Notes under the pieces: generated by a model
The model's database searches: none
What the model saw: the letters and a program-made list of their open reading frames with translations, nothing else
What the model was told of the DNA's origin: nothing
Made by a program: the position numbers and the translations under genes
Shown here: positions 16,268 to 25,777 of the stretch, piece after piece
How the letters are laid out: each line of letters begins with the position of its first letter
Numbering within the stretch: position 1 is the first letter of the stretch
NCBI GenBank assembly: GCA_030613245.1
Contig: JAUWMI010000021.1
Location: 1 to 64,000, forward strand
Source: Candidatus Sumerlaeota bacterium
GTDB lineage: Bacteria; Sumerlaeota; Sumerlaeia; MWCT01; JAUWMI01
Length of the DNA stretch: 64,000 nt
Direction of reading: 5' to 3'

Positions 16268-17248
16268 TTAGCGTTGCTTCTTGAGCACGCGCAGCCAATA
16301 GTCAAAAATATCGTGCAAAGTCTTCTCGAATGAAATCAGAGGACGCCAGCCTGTTGAGCGCCGGAACCTGGAGGCGTTTCCCCGCACCTCCATAACATCT
16401 GTGGGGCGGTAGAGTGAATCGTCGCGCTCGATGCGCACGTCGTGCCGCCCGTAGCAGAGCATCATGTTAAGGATGCTCTGAATCGAGCGTGCCTTGCCTG
16501 AGGCAATGTTATATACCTCACCCTTTCGCCCTTTTTGCAGAGCCAGGTGATATGCCCGCACAACGTCACGTACATCCAGAAAATCTCGCCGAGGCTTTAG
16601 ATTCCCTACCTTGATTACCGGTTCTTGCATACCCAGCATAATCCGGGCTACTTGCCACGCAAAGTGAGGACAGACAAATGCGGTACTCTGTCCTGGCCCT
16701 GTGTGACTGAATGATCTAACTCTCACTACGTCCAGACCCGGCGCCTTAGCGTACTGTTGCGACAAAAAGTCTTGCGCCACTTTACTCGTGGCGTACGGAT
16801 TCATTGGCCGAAGCGGCGCTTTCTCATCAAGTGGAAGATCCTCGGCCCCCACATCCCCATACTCCTCCGCCGAACCAACAGACAGGATTCGCGGCTGCAG
16901 GCCCAGCTTGTTGATAGACTGGAGAAGATTAAGCGTGCCAGTGATGTTAATCTTAAATGTCGCCTCAGGCTTTTTCCATGCAGTAGGCACGTGGCTCTGC
17001 GCCGCAAGATGATAAACGAAATCCGGCCTGACCTGCTGTAGCACACGCCTGACATCGCCACGTTTCGTTATGTCGCATTCGACAGCAGTGACGTGGCGAC
17101 TACAAGCCTCGTGTTCCTCTGACGCTGGCGGCGACGCTGCAAAATATGTCCCGTACACGCGGTAGCCTTGTTCGAGCAAGTGACTCGCCAGATGAGCCCC
17201 AACAAAACCACAATACCCTGTAATGAGAACTATTTTCTTACCAGCCAT
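16268..17248 (-). CDS. NAD(P)-dependent nucleotide-sugar epimerase/dehydratase, GDP-4-keto-6-deoxymannose reductase-like
   Basis: This is an extended short-chain dehydrogenase. The glycine motif ITGYCGFVGAHL is near residue 8, with a catalytic Ser (SVGSAEEYG) and YATSK (Tyr and Lys). FSHTGPGQ, GNLKPRRDFLDVRDVVRAY and the late RPTDVMEV resemble GDP-6-deoxy-D-mannose reductase (Rmd). I start at the ATG at 17248, directly before the Rossmann strand (326 residues). The next gene on the strand is the GT26 transferase 85 nt on, so the two may work together on a deoxysugar-containing surface glycan. GDP-mannose 4,6-dehydratase itself is not in the window, so the Rmd assignment is inference. Confidence 0.8.
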   Translation of the reverse strand: MAGKKIVLITGYCGFVGAHLASHLLEQGYRVYGTYFAASPPASEEHEACSRHVTAVECDITKRGDVRRVLQQVRPDFVYHLAAQSHVPTAWKKPEATFKINITGTLNLLQSINKLGLQPRILSVGSAEEYGDVGAEDLPLDEKAPLRPMNPYATSKVAQDFLSQQYAKAPGLDVVRVRSFSHTGPGQSTAFVCPHFAWQVARIMLGMQEPVIKVGNLKPRRDFLDVRDVVRAYHLALQKGRKGEVYNIASGKARSIQSILNMMLCYGRHDVRIERDDSLYRPTDVMEVRGNASRFRRSTGWRPLISFEKTLHDIFDYWLRVLKKQR

Positions 17249-17452
17249 CGCAATGCTTCTTGCCCTGTTGAGCTTTAGTGAGCAACACAACGCAGATCGC
17301 GTTCTACTAGATATCACTCTATAGTGCTGATTCTGAGATGCGCCTGACAAAAGTCAATCAAAAAGCTTGATATGGTCGCGCCCGGCAGGCGGTGCTGGAG
17401 CATAAAAAAGAGGTTCTTGGGATTTCATAGTGGGTAGTTTTAGTAGCCATTA

Positions 17453-17480
17453 GTAGGGGCGTTTAATTAAACGCCCCTAC
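17453..17480. repeat. GTAGGGGC-arm palindrome 7 (inner GTTTAATTAAAC)
   Basis: A perfect palindrome with arms GTAGGGGC/GCCCCTAC and a new inner sequence, GTTTAATTAAAC. It lies in the 439-nt gap between the reductase start and the LysM lipoprotein, which otherwise holds only a terminator. Confidence 0.88.
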
Positions 17481-17615
17481 ATGCCAGACCGAAAAAATAT
17501 GGCTGTACGATAATTCGGGTTTCTCTTACAATGGCGGAATCGTTATAAACACGGTCGCATAGCCTCAAAGACCCAAAATTGTGCTAACAGCTAGCCCACT
17601 ACAGATTTCGAAGAA

Positions 17616-17658
17616 CCAAAAAAGAAAATCGCTCCGGTACGTGTAACTATCCGGAGCG
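17616..17658 (-). terminator. Rho-independent terminator of the LysM lipoprotein gene
   Basis: On the minus strand CGCTCCGG pairs with CCGGAGCG around a 13-nt loop (17630-17658). It is followed by ATTTTCTTTTTTGG. It lies 30 nt after the stop of the gene at 17688. Confidence 0.75.
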
Positions 17659-17687
17659 TCACCTGGCGCAGGAAAGAATACTAACAG

Positions 17688-18272
17688 CTATTGGGGGGCT
17701 TTCGGAATAAAAATCTGCTGTCCGGGATAGAGTGTAACGCCAGCGGGGAGACGATTTTTCAACAGCAACTCTCCAGTGCTCACGTCGTATTTCTTGGCGA
17801 TGCTCTCCAGCGTATTGCCTTTTTGAATCGTATAATAGAATCCTTTTGGTTTGGCATACGTTTCTTTCGGCGCCTCAGGCTTTGCAGGTGGTTTTTTCTC
17901 GGCCGGCTTTCTCTCAGCCACGACTTCACGCCTCACAGTCACTTTCTTGAGCTGTTCGACAGTAGCCACAACACTTACTAGATTTTTCTCGATCCTTGCG
18001 AGCCGGTTGTTCATCGCGTCAAGCTTAGCAATATTAGCCTCGAGGCTCACTGCCTTCTGTTTCAAAACCTCAACATCGTCGTACATAATCTCAACATCCG
18101 CATCCACTAATTGAAACTCGACATCTTCCATACGTTTGGTCAACTCCATAATGGTAGGATTTTCCTCCAGATTCTGCCCGCACCCGCAGAGTAGCACCAT
18201 GACAATGCCGACTCCGAGCGCGCATCCTGCTCTCCACCATCCAATTTGCCTGTTCATTTTACCTGATCTCAT
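17688..18272 (-). CDS. LysM-domain lipoprotein with coiled coil
   Basis: The protein has a signal peptide ending in a lipobox-like LLCGC, so it should be lipid-anchored in the envelope. Residues ~35-115 are a heptad-like Leu/Val/Glu/Asp coiled coil, followed by a Lys/Pro/Glu-rich linker. The C-terminal ~50 residues are one LysM domain (YTIQKGNTLESIAKKYDVS ... LYPGQQIFIP), which binds peptidoglycan N-acetylglucosamine. I use the ATG at 18272 (194 residues) because GGAG-type sequence precedes it. It probably tethers membrane and wall. No catalytic domain is seen. Confidence 0.85.
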   Translation of the reverse strand: MRSGKMNRQIGWWRAGCALGVGIVMVLLCGCGQNLEENPTIMELTKRMEDVEFQLVDADVEIMYDDVEVLKQKAVSLEANIAKLDAMNNRLARIEKNLVSVVATVEQLKKVTVRREVVAERKPAEKKPPAKPEAPKETYAKPKGFYYTIQKGNTLESIAKKYDVSTGELLLKNRLPAGVTLYPGQQIFIPKAPQ

Positions 18273-18409
18273 CGTCTCCGCTCTCCTTTTCGGCCCACTC
18301 TCACTCCGCGCCACAGATAGTGAGCGTTATTATTGCACCATATCTCCACGCATTCAGCGGCGAACATATCGACATCATTGTTGCCAATACGTCCTCCGCC
18401 GGCAGCGAG

Positions 18410-21400
18410 TTATCCAACCAGTTCTGCTTCCTCCAGTTGGTCAAACTTTACAGAGACGAGATTCGATACGCCGGATTCCTCCATCGTGATCCCATAGATC
18501 GTATCCGCGAGAGTCATAGTCTGCTTGTTGTGCGTAATAACAATAAATTGTGTTTTTTGGCTGAACTCTTTTAACAATTCCTTAAACCTGACAGTATTAG
18601 GATCGTCCAGCGGCGCATCTATCTCATCCAGCACGCAGAAGGGGCTGGGACGATGGTGAAAAATCGCAAACAGGAGCGCGATGGCGGTCAGTGCTTTTTC
18701 TCCGCCGGACAGCAAGGAAATGCTCTGAAGCTTCTTTCCCGGAGGCTGGGCAACAATATCAACACCACTATCCGGGGCCCCCTCTTCATCCACCAGCACG
18801 AGGTCGGCCCGGCCACCATTAAAGAGCCGTCGAAACATCTCAGAGAAATTGCTACGTATGCTCTGAAAACTCTCGGTAAACAGTCGCGTGGTCGTCTCAT
18901 CAATCCTAGCGATAGTCTTGGTGAGCAACGCCTTTGCCTCCATAAGATCCTTCTCTTGCTCTATCAGAAACAGGTAGCGCTCGCGCTGCGTCTTGTACTC
19001 CTCAATCGCAGTTGGATTTACAGTCCCCAGATGTTCAATCTTTTCACGCAAAGAATTCACCGCCTCGACCAGCTGATCCTTCTCTGCCTGCACGCTGCCA
19101 ACTTGCTCCAAAACCTGCTCTATGGATCGGCCAAACTTCTCTTCTGCCTGTGCGGCAAGATTCTCTTCTTGTGCCAGGTACTGGGTCTTCTGGATGTCCA
19201 GTTCATGCAGCTCATTCTGAACCGAATTGCCATCGCGCTGCAACTCCTGGAGCTCCTGTGCAAGCTCTTTCAAGCGCAATTGCAACGTTTCCTTCTCCTG
19301 GTTCTGATATGTCATCTGCTTATCCAGCGCATCGCGCCGTTCACAGAGCTGCTGGATTTCGCGTTCGGTACGCTGAATCCCTTCTGCCAAGTCCTTCTTC
19401 TCGTTAGTGAGCAAACCGAGTGTTGAGCGCTTTTGCTCAGCGTCCTTAACATGCGCCTCTTGCTCCCCTGCCAGCGCCTGCTCCTTATCACTCAACGCCT
19501 GAAATCGTTCCCTGCGTGATGCGATTTCCACTAAAAGAGCCGACATCTGCTCTGCGGCCTTGTCCATCTCGATGTTAGCATTCTGCACCGCACGCTCCAA
19601 TCCCCCAAGCTCCTCGGCCATCTGCTGGATTTCTACATCCTGAGAGGCAATCGTCGTGGTGCGCGCACTGCATTCCTCCGTTAGCCGTGTGCGTTCGGCG
19701 TGCAGCTCGATCTCCTTCTGCTTGCTCTGCTCTACAGCCTTTTTCTTCTCATTGCATATTGTAGTGATCATCTCGACATCTTTTGTGAGCTGAGCATGTG
19801 CAATCTCGCGATCATGCAGTTGGCCAAGCAACCGTTCTTGCTCTTCCTCATTTGTACGGAGCACTGCTTCCTCGTGCTTCTGGCGAGAACGCAGCTGCTC
19901 GAGCTCGGGCTCATGCGTCGCGAGTTCCTGCTCCAGCTCCTTCATCTCTCGCTCACGACTAAGCAGGCCGCTCTTCTGCTTGCTTCCTCCCACCACACCG
20001 CCATCGGAGCGCAGCACCGTTCCGTCAAGAGTGACAAACTGCACACCATCTCTCCTTGCGTCAAGCCGGTGCACACAGCTCATATCTCTGACAACAAGGG
20101 TGTTTCCCAGCAAACGCGAAATCACCGGCTCGAACCTCTGATCGTAGAAAACCAGCTTGCTTCCGATACCTATAACCCCCTCTTCTTCTATCAGGGCTTC
20201 GATATTGCCGTTTCCATTTCTTTGCGCGACTCGATCAAGCGGATACACAAGCACGCGCCCTAGATTCTGCTCCTTCAAATACGCCATCGCCTGGCAGGCG
20301 CTTTCCATGGTTGTGGCGATCACGGCCTGAAGCGCCTCATCAAGAGTCGCCTCGATCGCCACTTCATAGGCTTTTTCTGTGCGCAGAACTTTTGCCAGGA
20401 CGTCCACGATTCCCGTAAGATTCGTCCCCGCAGCTGCCTGCATCAGTTTGCGCACACCCTGACCGTAGCCTGCATAGCTCGCTTCGAGCTCTTGCAAAAC
20501 CTTCAGGCGCGAACGCAGATCGCGCACGTGCGCTGAGGCAATTTCAATCTTCTGATCCAGCTGGCTCAGCTCCTTTTCCTGGCCAGTAATCCTCTCCCTG
20601 ACCGCCACCAAAGCCTGGCGCAGCTCAGTGAGTGACTGAGTCGCCTCGTGCAATCGTGTCTGCTCAGAGGTACGCTTCTCTTCGAGAGCCGAAAGCTCGT
20701 CCTGCGCTGCCATGAGATTCTTGCGCGATGTGGCTATATGCCCGTCAAACTGTTCCATCATTGCAGCGGCCAAGCACCGCGCATTCTCTTCCTGCGTCCG
20801 CTGTTCGCGCAGTTCGTTTTGCTTCTCGAGCTGAGAACTAATCACTGCTCCCTGACGTTCATGCTCTTCCTTGAGTGTTGCCATAGACCTCTGCGTCGCC
20901 TCGTGCACCCGTTCACGCTCTTCGATCTCCTTTTCAACCACATGCTTTTGCTCCCGCACCACACCAATAGCCTGGCTGACTGCCTTGTGCTGCGCTTCAG
21001 CCTTAGCCAGCTCCTGCTCCAGCTCCCTGGCACGCTCGTCCAAATGGCCAATGCGCTCTTTCACCAAACTGATCTGATGCTCGGCCTTCTCAATATCCGA
21101 GGCCACACTGTAGCGCTGGCTCTGAGCTTCGGCGAGCTGCTGGGCCAGCTGGCTCACCTTATCCTGCAATTCCTCACTCTCCGCACCGCACTGCGCGATC
21201 CGAGCATTCAGCTTCTGCAGCCGATCATTCACCTCGTGATACGATCGCTCCACGCGCACCCGGTTGTTTCGGTAACTCTGATACCGCAATGTTAGCAGCT
21301 GCATTTCCTGCGTCCGCCGTTCCTCTACGAGTTCCTTGTAACGCTCCGCCCGGGTCGCCTGGCGTTTCAGAGAAATAGAACTGCGTTTCACTTCGGCAAT

Positions 21401-21982
21401 GATGTCTGTCAGACGCAGCAGATCTTCTTCGGTGCGAACCAGTTTACGCAAAGCTTCTTCTTTGCGCAGCTTATATTTCGCAATCCCTGCCGCTTCTTCA
21501 AAAATGTAACGCCGTTCTGCCGGTTTCGAATTGATAACCAGATCCACCTTGCCCTGTTCCATGATAGAGTAAGCGTCGGTACCCATGCCGGTGTCCATAA
21601 AGAGCTCCACGATATCCCTCAAGCGGCAAGGAACCTTGTTCAACAGGTACTCACTTTCACCTGTGCGGAATAGGCGGCGGGTGACTACAATTTCCGAAAA
21701 GTCAAGTGGCAGGCAGCGATCTTCGTTTGAAAAGGTGAGTGAAACCTGGGCAAAGCCCAGTGGCTTGTAGGAGGAACTACCGTTAAAAATCACGTCCCCC
21801 ATTCGGCTGGCCCGGAGGCTCTTCGCACTCTGCTCCCCCAGTACCCAGCGAATGGCATCGAAAATGTTACTCTTGCCGCACCCATTTGGCCCGACAACAA
21901 TCGTGGTCCCAGGGAAAAATTCAATCGTTGTCTTCGTGGCAAAAGATTTGAACCCAACCATCTCCAGATTCTTCAAGAACAT
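18410..21982 (-). CDS. smc: Chromosome segregation ATPase SMC
   Basis: SMC dimers with ScpAB organise and separate chromosomes. The 1190-residue protein shows the full architecture: an N-terminal ATPase half with Walker A GPNGCGKSN (residues ~32-40), a long coiled coil, and a hinge at ~510-670 (YAGYGQGVRKL to DGGVVGGS). A second coiled coil follows, then the C-terminal ATPase half with the signature LSGGEKALTAIAL and Walker B FCVLDEIDAPLDD. scpA and scpB are not in the window. A TTGACA-17-TACAGT promoter lies ~155 nt upstream. Long ORFs on the opposite strand are shadows of its coiled coils. Confidence 0.97.
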   Translation of the reverse strand: MFLKNLEMVGFKSFATKTTIEFFPGTTIVVGPNGCGKSNIFDAIRWVLGEQSAKSLRASRMGDVIFNGSSSYKPLGFAQVSLTFSNEDRCLPLDFSEIVVTRRLFRTGESEYLLNKVPCRLRDIVELFMDTGMGTDAYSIMEQGKVDLVINSKPAERRYIFEEAAGIAKYKLRKEEALRKLVRTEEDLLRLTDIIAEVKRSSISLKRQATRAERYKELVEERRTQEMQLLTLRYQSYRNNRVRVERSYHEVNDRLQKLNARIAQCGAESEELQDKVSQLAQQLAEAQSQRYSVASDIEKAEHQISLVKERIGHLDERARELEQELAKAEAQHKAVSQAIGVVREQKHVVEKEIEERERVHEATQRSMATLKEEHERQGAVISSQLEKQNELREQRTQEENARCLAAAMMEQFDGHIATSRKNLMAAQDELSALEEKRTSEQTRLHEATQSLTELRQALVAVRERITGQEKELSQLDQKIEIASAHVRDLRSRLKVLQELEASYAGYGQGVRKLMQAAAGTNLTGIVDVLAKVLRTEKAYEVAIEATLDEALQAVIATTMESACQAMAYLKEQNLGRVLVYPLDRVAQRNGNGNIEALIEEEGVIGIGSKLVFYDQRFEPVISRLLGNTLVVRDMSCVHRLDARRDGVQFVTLDGTVLRSDGGVVGGSKQKSGLLSREREMKELEQELATHEPELEQLRSRQKHEEAVLRTNEEEQERLLGQLHDREIAHAQLTKDVEMITTICNEKKKAVEQSKQKEIELHAERTRLTEECSARTTTIASQDVEIQQMAEELGGLERAVQNANIEMDKAAEQMSALLVEIASRRERFQALSDKEQALAGEQEAHVKDAEQKRSTLGLLTNEKKDLAEGIQRTEREIQQLCERRDALDKQMTYQNQEKETLQLRLKELAQELQELQRDGNSVQNELHELDIQKTQYLAQEENLAAQAEEKFGRSIEQVLEQVGSVQAEKDQLVEAVNSLREKIEHLGTVNPTAIEEYKTQRERYLFLIEQEKDLMEAKALLTKTIARIDETTTRLFTESFQSIRSNFSEMFRRLFNGGRADLVLVDEEGAPDSGVDIVAQPPGKKLQSISLLSGGEKALTAIALLFAIFHHRPSPFCVLDEIDAPLDDPNTVRFKELLKEFSQKTQFIVITHNKQTMTLADTIYGITMEESGVSNLVSVKFDQLEEAELVG

Positions 21983-22474
21983 GATTTTCCACCTCTACTG
22001 TAGCGTCTGATTTGCAGCACATAATCTAACTAGCTCTGCTCAACATATCTGCTTAACAGGTGGGTCGGTGAGTTTCTTTGCCGTACGGCACGCAACCCTG
22101 AGATTTAAAGAAGTTCTTAGCGATCCAAAAATGGGACTGTAATATAACCATCTGTCTCTGTCAACACATATATCATATATCATACAAGATGTTGTATTCT
22201 GCTGGCTCGACTGGAAATCATCCTAACAAAACAGGAAGCAACTTTTGCTGCCACAGTTCTCCATTGACACATGATGATCGTGTAGACTAAAAGTACTTGT
22301 TGATGGGCCCCATGCAGAACACCTATTGTATAAAAGGTGGCTGCATCGTTTATTCGCTATGTCTAGCTCTTCCCTCTGAATCATCACATAGCGGATTTTC
22401 TCCCACGCGATCCGGGCAGGAGCGCGCAGAAGCGGTTCAGAAAGAACTCCATACAAGGCATGAAAGGACTGGGA
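21983..22474. other. Divergent intergenic region, smc / DUF2007-like
   Basis: This 492-nt gap separates two divergent genes. Apart from the smc promoter candidate and an AT-rich run with TATATCATATATCATAC near 22170-22185, I see no gene, palindromic repeat or RNA. The promoter of the rightward gene is not evident. Confidence 0.5.
22136..22164 (-). promoter_or_regulatory. Likely sigma-70 promoter of smc
   Basis: On the minus strand TTGACA (22164-22159) is separated by 17 bp from TACAGT (22141-22136). The -35 box is perfect and the -10 box is weak. The smc start codon is ~155 nt downstream. Confidence 0.4.
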
Positions 22475-22726
22475 ATGGCAAAGGACGATTTGCGCGATCA
22501 AGACTCTGTGGAAATCTATACTGTGAATAACGAAGTCGAGCGGGTAATGATCGAAGAAGCGCTGACCCAACACAAAATCCCTTTCATGTTCCGGTCGTTT
22601 GAAGAGTCAGCGTACGACGGATTGTACACGAAAGCCTATGGTCTTGCTCAAGTGGTTGTGCTCAAACAATACGAACAGCATGCCCGCCGTATTCTTGAGC
22701 GCACTCTCCAGAAAAAGCAGCAATAA
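22475..22726 (+). CDS. Small DUF2007-like protein
   Basis: The 83-residue protein has the DUF2007 pattern: an N-terminal strand (SVEIYTVNNEVERVMIEEAL), a short segment on an interfering or shortened ligand loop (TQHKIPFMF), and a C-terminal VVVLKQYEQHARRIL helix. This family is usually annotated as putative signal-transducing or regulatory small protein, with no settled function. The ATG at 22475 follows AAAGGACTGGGA; an ATG at 22460 is also possible. It is convergent with the homocysteine methyltransferase gene. Confidence 0.6.
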   Translation: MAKDDLRDQDSVEIYTVNNEVERVMIEEALTQHKIPFMFRSFEESAYDGLYTKAYGLAQVVVLKQYEQHARRILERTLQKKQQ

Positions 22727-22745
22727 AAACAGAACGGCACTGATC

Positions 22746-23633
22746 CTACACGCGCCGCTCGTTTGCCTGATCAATCATCTTACGTAAGCGCACAATGTAG
22801 GGCGGATCCGTACCGCAACATCCTCCTATCACCATTGCTCCGGCTTGAATAAGTTCCTCAAGGTGCGCCTCAAGATTTTTGACAGGTTCGTAGTGCGTTT
22901 CGAAATTAACTAGTCTCGGCAGGCCCGCATTGGGCTGGGCAATTAACGGCCTCTTCGTGTAACGGCCAAATTCACGTACCAGCGCCGGCATCTGTGTTGG
23001 ATCCAGACTGCAATTCGTACCGATCACGTCAGCGCCTGCCTCCTCCATTACCTGCACCGCTGTTTCAACCGTCACTCCCATGGTTGTGACAAATCCGTGC
23101 GGCGTCTGGTCGAACGACATGCAGGCGATAATCGGCAACTCCGTATGAAGATTGGCTGCTTGAATTGCAGCCCGAGCTTCATCCGCCGAAATCATCGTTT
23201 CGATAAGAATAAGATCAACGCCTCCTTCCGCGAGAGCCTCTACCTGCTCGCGAAAGATACTGAAAAATTCCTCATACGTGAGCTCACCGTACGGCTCAAT
23301 CAATTCGCCGGTTGGCCCGATGTCGCCCGCCACAAAATACGGCTCCTCCTGCAAGCCTCTGGCCAGCCTGGCATTCCGAACGTTCAGCGCATGCACCGCA
23401 TCAGCCATGCGGTACTTGGCCAGCTTTGGACGGCTGGCGCCAAATGTATTCGTCGTGACAAACTGTGCCCCACTGGTTAAGTAGTCTCGGTGCACCCGTT
23501 GGATCATATCCTCATCAGCTGCGTCGGGGCAGGCGCCGCTCTTCAAACCGTAGCGAAACAGCTGGGTCCCTGTTGCCCCATCGAAGCAACGAACCCCTGT
23601 CTGAATAAACTCTAATGGATCGCCATTACCCAT
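22746..23633 (-). CDS. Homocysteine S-methyltransferase family protein
   Basis: Proteins of this family transfer a methyl group to homocysteine thiol, or form the first module of MetH. The 295-residue single-domain protein begins with FDGATGTQL and contains TNTFGASRPKL. It keeps the three zinc ligands: Cys in IGTNCSLDP (around residue 200) and the double Cys in GGCCGTDP near the C-terminus. AGGAGA lies 9 nt before the ATG. The methyl donor (S-methylmethionine, methyl-THF or a corrinoid protein) cannot be told from sequence. No MetH cobalamin domain or MetF follows. Confidence 0.85.
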   Translation of the reverse strand: MGNGDPLEFIQTGVRCFDGATGTQLFRYGLKSGACPDAADEDMIQRVHRDYLTSGAQFVTTNTFGASRPKLAKYRMADAVHALNVRNARLARGLQEEPYFVAGDIGPTGELIEPYGELTYEEFFSIFREQVEALAEGGVDLILIETMISADEARAAIQAANLHTELPIIACMSFDQTPHGFVTTMGVTVETAVQVMEEAGADVIGTNCSLDPTQMPALVREFGRYTKRPLIAQPNAGLPRLVNFETHYEPVKNLEAHLEELIQAGAMVIGGCCGTDPPYIVRLRKMIDQANERRV

Positions 23634-23886
23634 TGCTCATGTCTCCTGAGAATCGCCGATGTTAAACAAGGTGATCGATTTTCTTATTGCACACCTACAA
23701 GCATGCCGATATGGTTCGATTCAACCTCAGGTCGAACTATTGTTCAATGGTGGTAGCATTAAGCTATTGTAAATGACCTCAAGGAAGCTCGTGCCAGTAG
23801 TACGCTTGCTGTGTATATTCATATCCTAGATACAAAGTCCTACAAGTCAACACCAAAATGGTCCCCTGAAACCAGGAGTAAGTCGT

Positions 23887-24426
23887 ATGCCGCAGCCTCG
23901 CCCCCGCAATATTCTCCTTACCGGACGGCCAGGTATAGGGAAGACGACAGTCGTTCGCCGGTTTGTGGCGCTGCACAGCGCCAAGCGTTTCTCCGGCTTT
24001 TATACGGACGAGTTGCGTGAACAGGGCCGGCGCACAGGATTTCGTATCATCACCCTTGACGGCGCCAAAGGTATTCTGGCACACCAGGAAGCAAAAAGCC
24101 GCTTTCGCGTAGGCAAATACGGAGTAAACGTTGAGGAGTTTGAAACCCTGGCGCTTCTCCGTCTGGACGTTCGCATAGCGAATCTTGATCTTTTCATTAT
24201 TGATGAAATTGGCAAAATGGAATGTTTCTCACAATTGTTCATCGCCAGCGTGCGTTTGCTGCTCGATTCGCCAACACCCGTGCTGGCAACCGTCGCGCAA
24301 AAGGGAGCAGGGTTTATCAGCGAAGTCAGATCGCGGAGCGACATCACTCTTATTCAAATTACTGCACAGAACCGTGATATGCTCCCCCAACAGCTGAGCC
24401 GCATGATATTTGGCGAGGCAAATTAA
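23887..24426 (+). CDS. THEP1-type nucleoside-triphosphatase (NTPase_1 family)
   Basis: The 179-residue P-loop protein has Walker A GRPGIGKTT at residues ~12-20 and Walker B LFIIDEIGKME near residue 100. That order and length are typical of the THEP1/NTPase_1 family, which hydrolyses NTPs to NDPs and whose cellular role is unsettled. GFYTDELRE after the P-loop is also characteristic. AGGAG lies 8 nt ahead of the ATG. The EamA transporter gene follows on the same strand after 72 nt. Confidence 0.88.
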   Translation: MPQPRPRNILLTGRPGIGKTTVVRRFVALHSAKRFSGFYTDELREQGRRTGFRIITLDGAKGILAHQEAKSRFRVGKYGVNVEEFETLALLRLDVRIANLDLFIIDEIGKMECFSQLFIASVRLLLDSPTPVLATVAQKGAGFISEVRSRSDITLIQITAQNRDMLPQQLSRMIFGEAN

Positions 24427-24498
24427 GAAGAAACGCTTTAACATCTTGCGTGTGCACTGCTTCAGGATCTGAAGAAGAGGATTTCCGAGCGCACCGGC

Positions 24499-25395
24499 AT
24501 GAAGCGATCGCCCCATACTATAGAGATATTCCTGACATACACTGCGTTGATTTTCACAACCTTCCTCTGGGGTAGTGCATTTGTTGCAATCAAGATTGCA
24601 CTGCGCCAGCTCCAGCCGTTCGAGCTGGTAATTATGCGTTTTGTTCCCGCCTCGCTTCTCTTTGCCGCGATTCTGCTCGTATCCGCTCGCCAGCATCCGC
24701 TCAAGGTTTTGCGTCGCAACGCGGTGCGTCTGGCCGCAATGGGGCTTTTTAGCGTGTTCTGCTACAATATGGCACTGAACACCGGCGAACAGCAGGTGAC
24801 CGCGGGTACCGCAAGCTTGATTATTGCTCTGAGTCCGATCTTTACCTTCATCCTCGCTGGCTGCCTGCTCAAGGAACGCATCACCCTGATGAAGACTACC
24901 GGACTATTTGTCTCGCTTATCGGCCTTGTGATTATTGTATTCTGGGCCACGCAGAGCCGCGTTGACCTTACCTACATTAAAGGCGCACTCATCACAATTA
25001 TTGCGCCGCTTTCATGGGCCATCTTCACGGTAGTGAGCAAGCCCATCGCCGGCAAACATCATCCGCTCCTGATCAGCGGGTGGGCGACTATTCTGGGCAC
25101 TGCGCCGCTGATGTTGTTCGTTCGTATTCCTCTGGTCGAGCAGATTCCGCAGTTTACTCTCGTCACCTGGGGAAGTGTACTCTTTCTTGCGGTGGCTTGT
25201 ACCGTCATTGGTTTCACCATCTGGCTCTGGGCGCTGAAGCGCATCGAAGCATCAAAGCTGATCATTTTTGTCAATCTCGTGCCAATGTTTAGCATCCTCT
25301 GCGGCCGCATTATCCTGCACGAGCCGCTTACCCTGCCGCTGATTGGAGGAGGCCTGTTGATCCTGACCGGCGTCACTATAACCAATAAGGGATAA
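24499..25395 (+). CDS. EamA/DMT-superfamily permease
   Basis: The 298-residue protein has ten hydrophobic segments in two five-helix repeats. The FLWGSAFVAIKIAL segment at the N-terminus and the second repeat's PLSWAIFTVVSKPI are typical EamA features. Members export or import metabolites such as amino acids or nucleotide-like compounds by proton exchange. The substrate cannot be assigned. No clear ribosome site precedes the ATG. A 7-bp hairpin (TGTTGAC/GTCAACA, 25401-25421) lies just after the stop. Confidence 0.85.
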   Translation: MKRSPHTIEIFLTYTALIFTTFLWGSAFVAIKIALRQLQPFELVIMRFVPASLLFAAILLVSARQHPLKVLRRNAVRLAAMGLFSVFCYNMALNTGEQQVTAGTASLIIALSPIFTFILAGCLLKERITLMKTTGLFVSLIGLVIIVFWATQSRVDLTYIKGALITIIAPLSWAIFTVVSKPIAGKHHPLLISGWATILGTAPLMLFVRIPLVEQIPQFTLVTWGSVLFLAVACTVIGFTIWLWALKRIEASKLIIFVNLVPMFSILCGRIILHEPLTLPLIGGGLLILTGVTITNKG

Positions 25396-25534
25396 CCTAA
25401 TGTTGACCCTGGTCCGTCAACATCTGAAATGAGCTGCCAAATAAAAGTAAAGACATTGCCTGGTTCTGGGTTTTTGGGATAAATGTGGTGTGCAAAACGA
25501 ATCGATGGTGAATGTGGCCAGGGGCAATGGAGAT

Positions 25535-25581
25535 GTAGGGGCGAGGTCTCCTCGCCCTGGGCGGGGAAACCCCGCCCCTAC
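25535..25581. repeat. GTAGGGGC-arm palindrome 8, double hairpin
   Basis: Outer arms GTAGGGGC/GCCCCTAC hold two abutting hairpins: GGGCGAGG-TCT-CCTCGCCC and GGGCGGGG-AAA-CCCCGCCC. A nearly identical copy is at 27660. It lies in the 382-nt gap between the EamA gene and the aldo/keto reductase gene, whose only other features are a promoter and a small hairpin. Confidence 0.85.
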
Positions 25582-25678
25582 CATTACCCGAATGGATGTC
25601 CCTTTAAATTAATGCCATCCTCTGATCGAAACTGAAGGTTGACGGATCCTGGTATGTTGAACACCGGCCTTGTCAGGG

Positions 25679-25708
25679 TTGACACTCCAATTTTCTGGCT
25701 GATATATA
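25679..25708 (+). promoter_or_regulatory. Likely promoter of the aldo/keto reductase gene
   Basis: TTGACA at 25679-25684 and TATATA at 25703-25708 are 18 bp apart, with the start codon 70 nt downstream. Confidence 0.45.
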
Positions 25709-25777
25709 TTAACCTTTAGCTCGCATACAATCGTGAAATCTATACGCAAAAAACCGCTCAAATAATAAGGAGGAGTA

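Noticed and set aside
18653-19426. 257-codon plus-strand ORF antisense to smc, and other long antisense ORFs there
   Set aside because: Antisense to the coiled coil of smc; Leu/Gln/His-rich composition is the mirror of Glu/Lys/Gln codons. No ribosome site or homology.
23700-23725. T-loop-like GGTTCGATTC, possible tRNA
   Set aside because: No acceptor, D or anticodon stems can be drawn around it and no CCA end is present.
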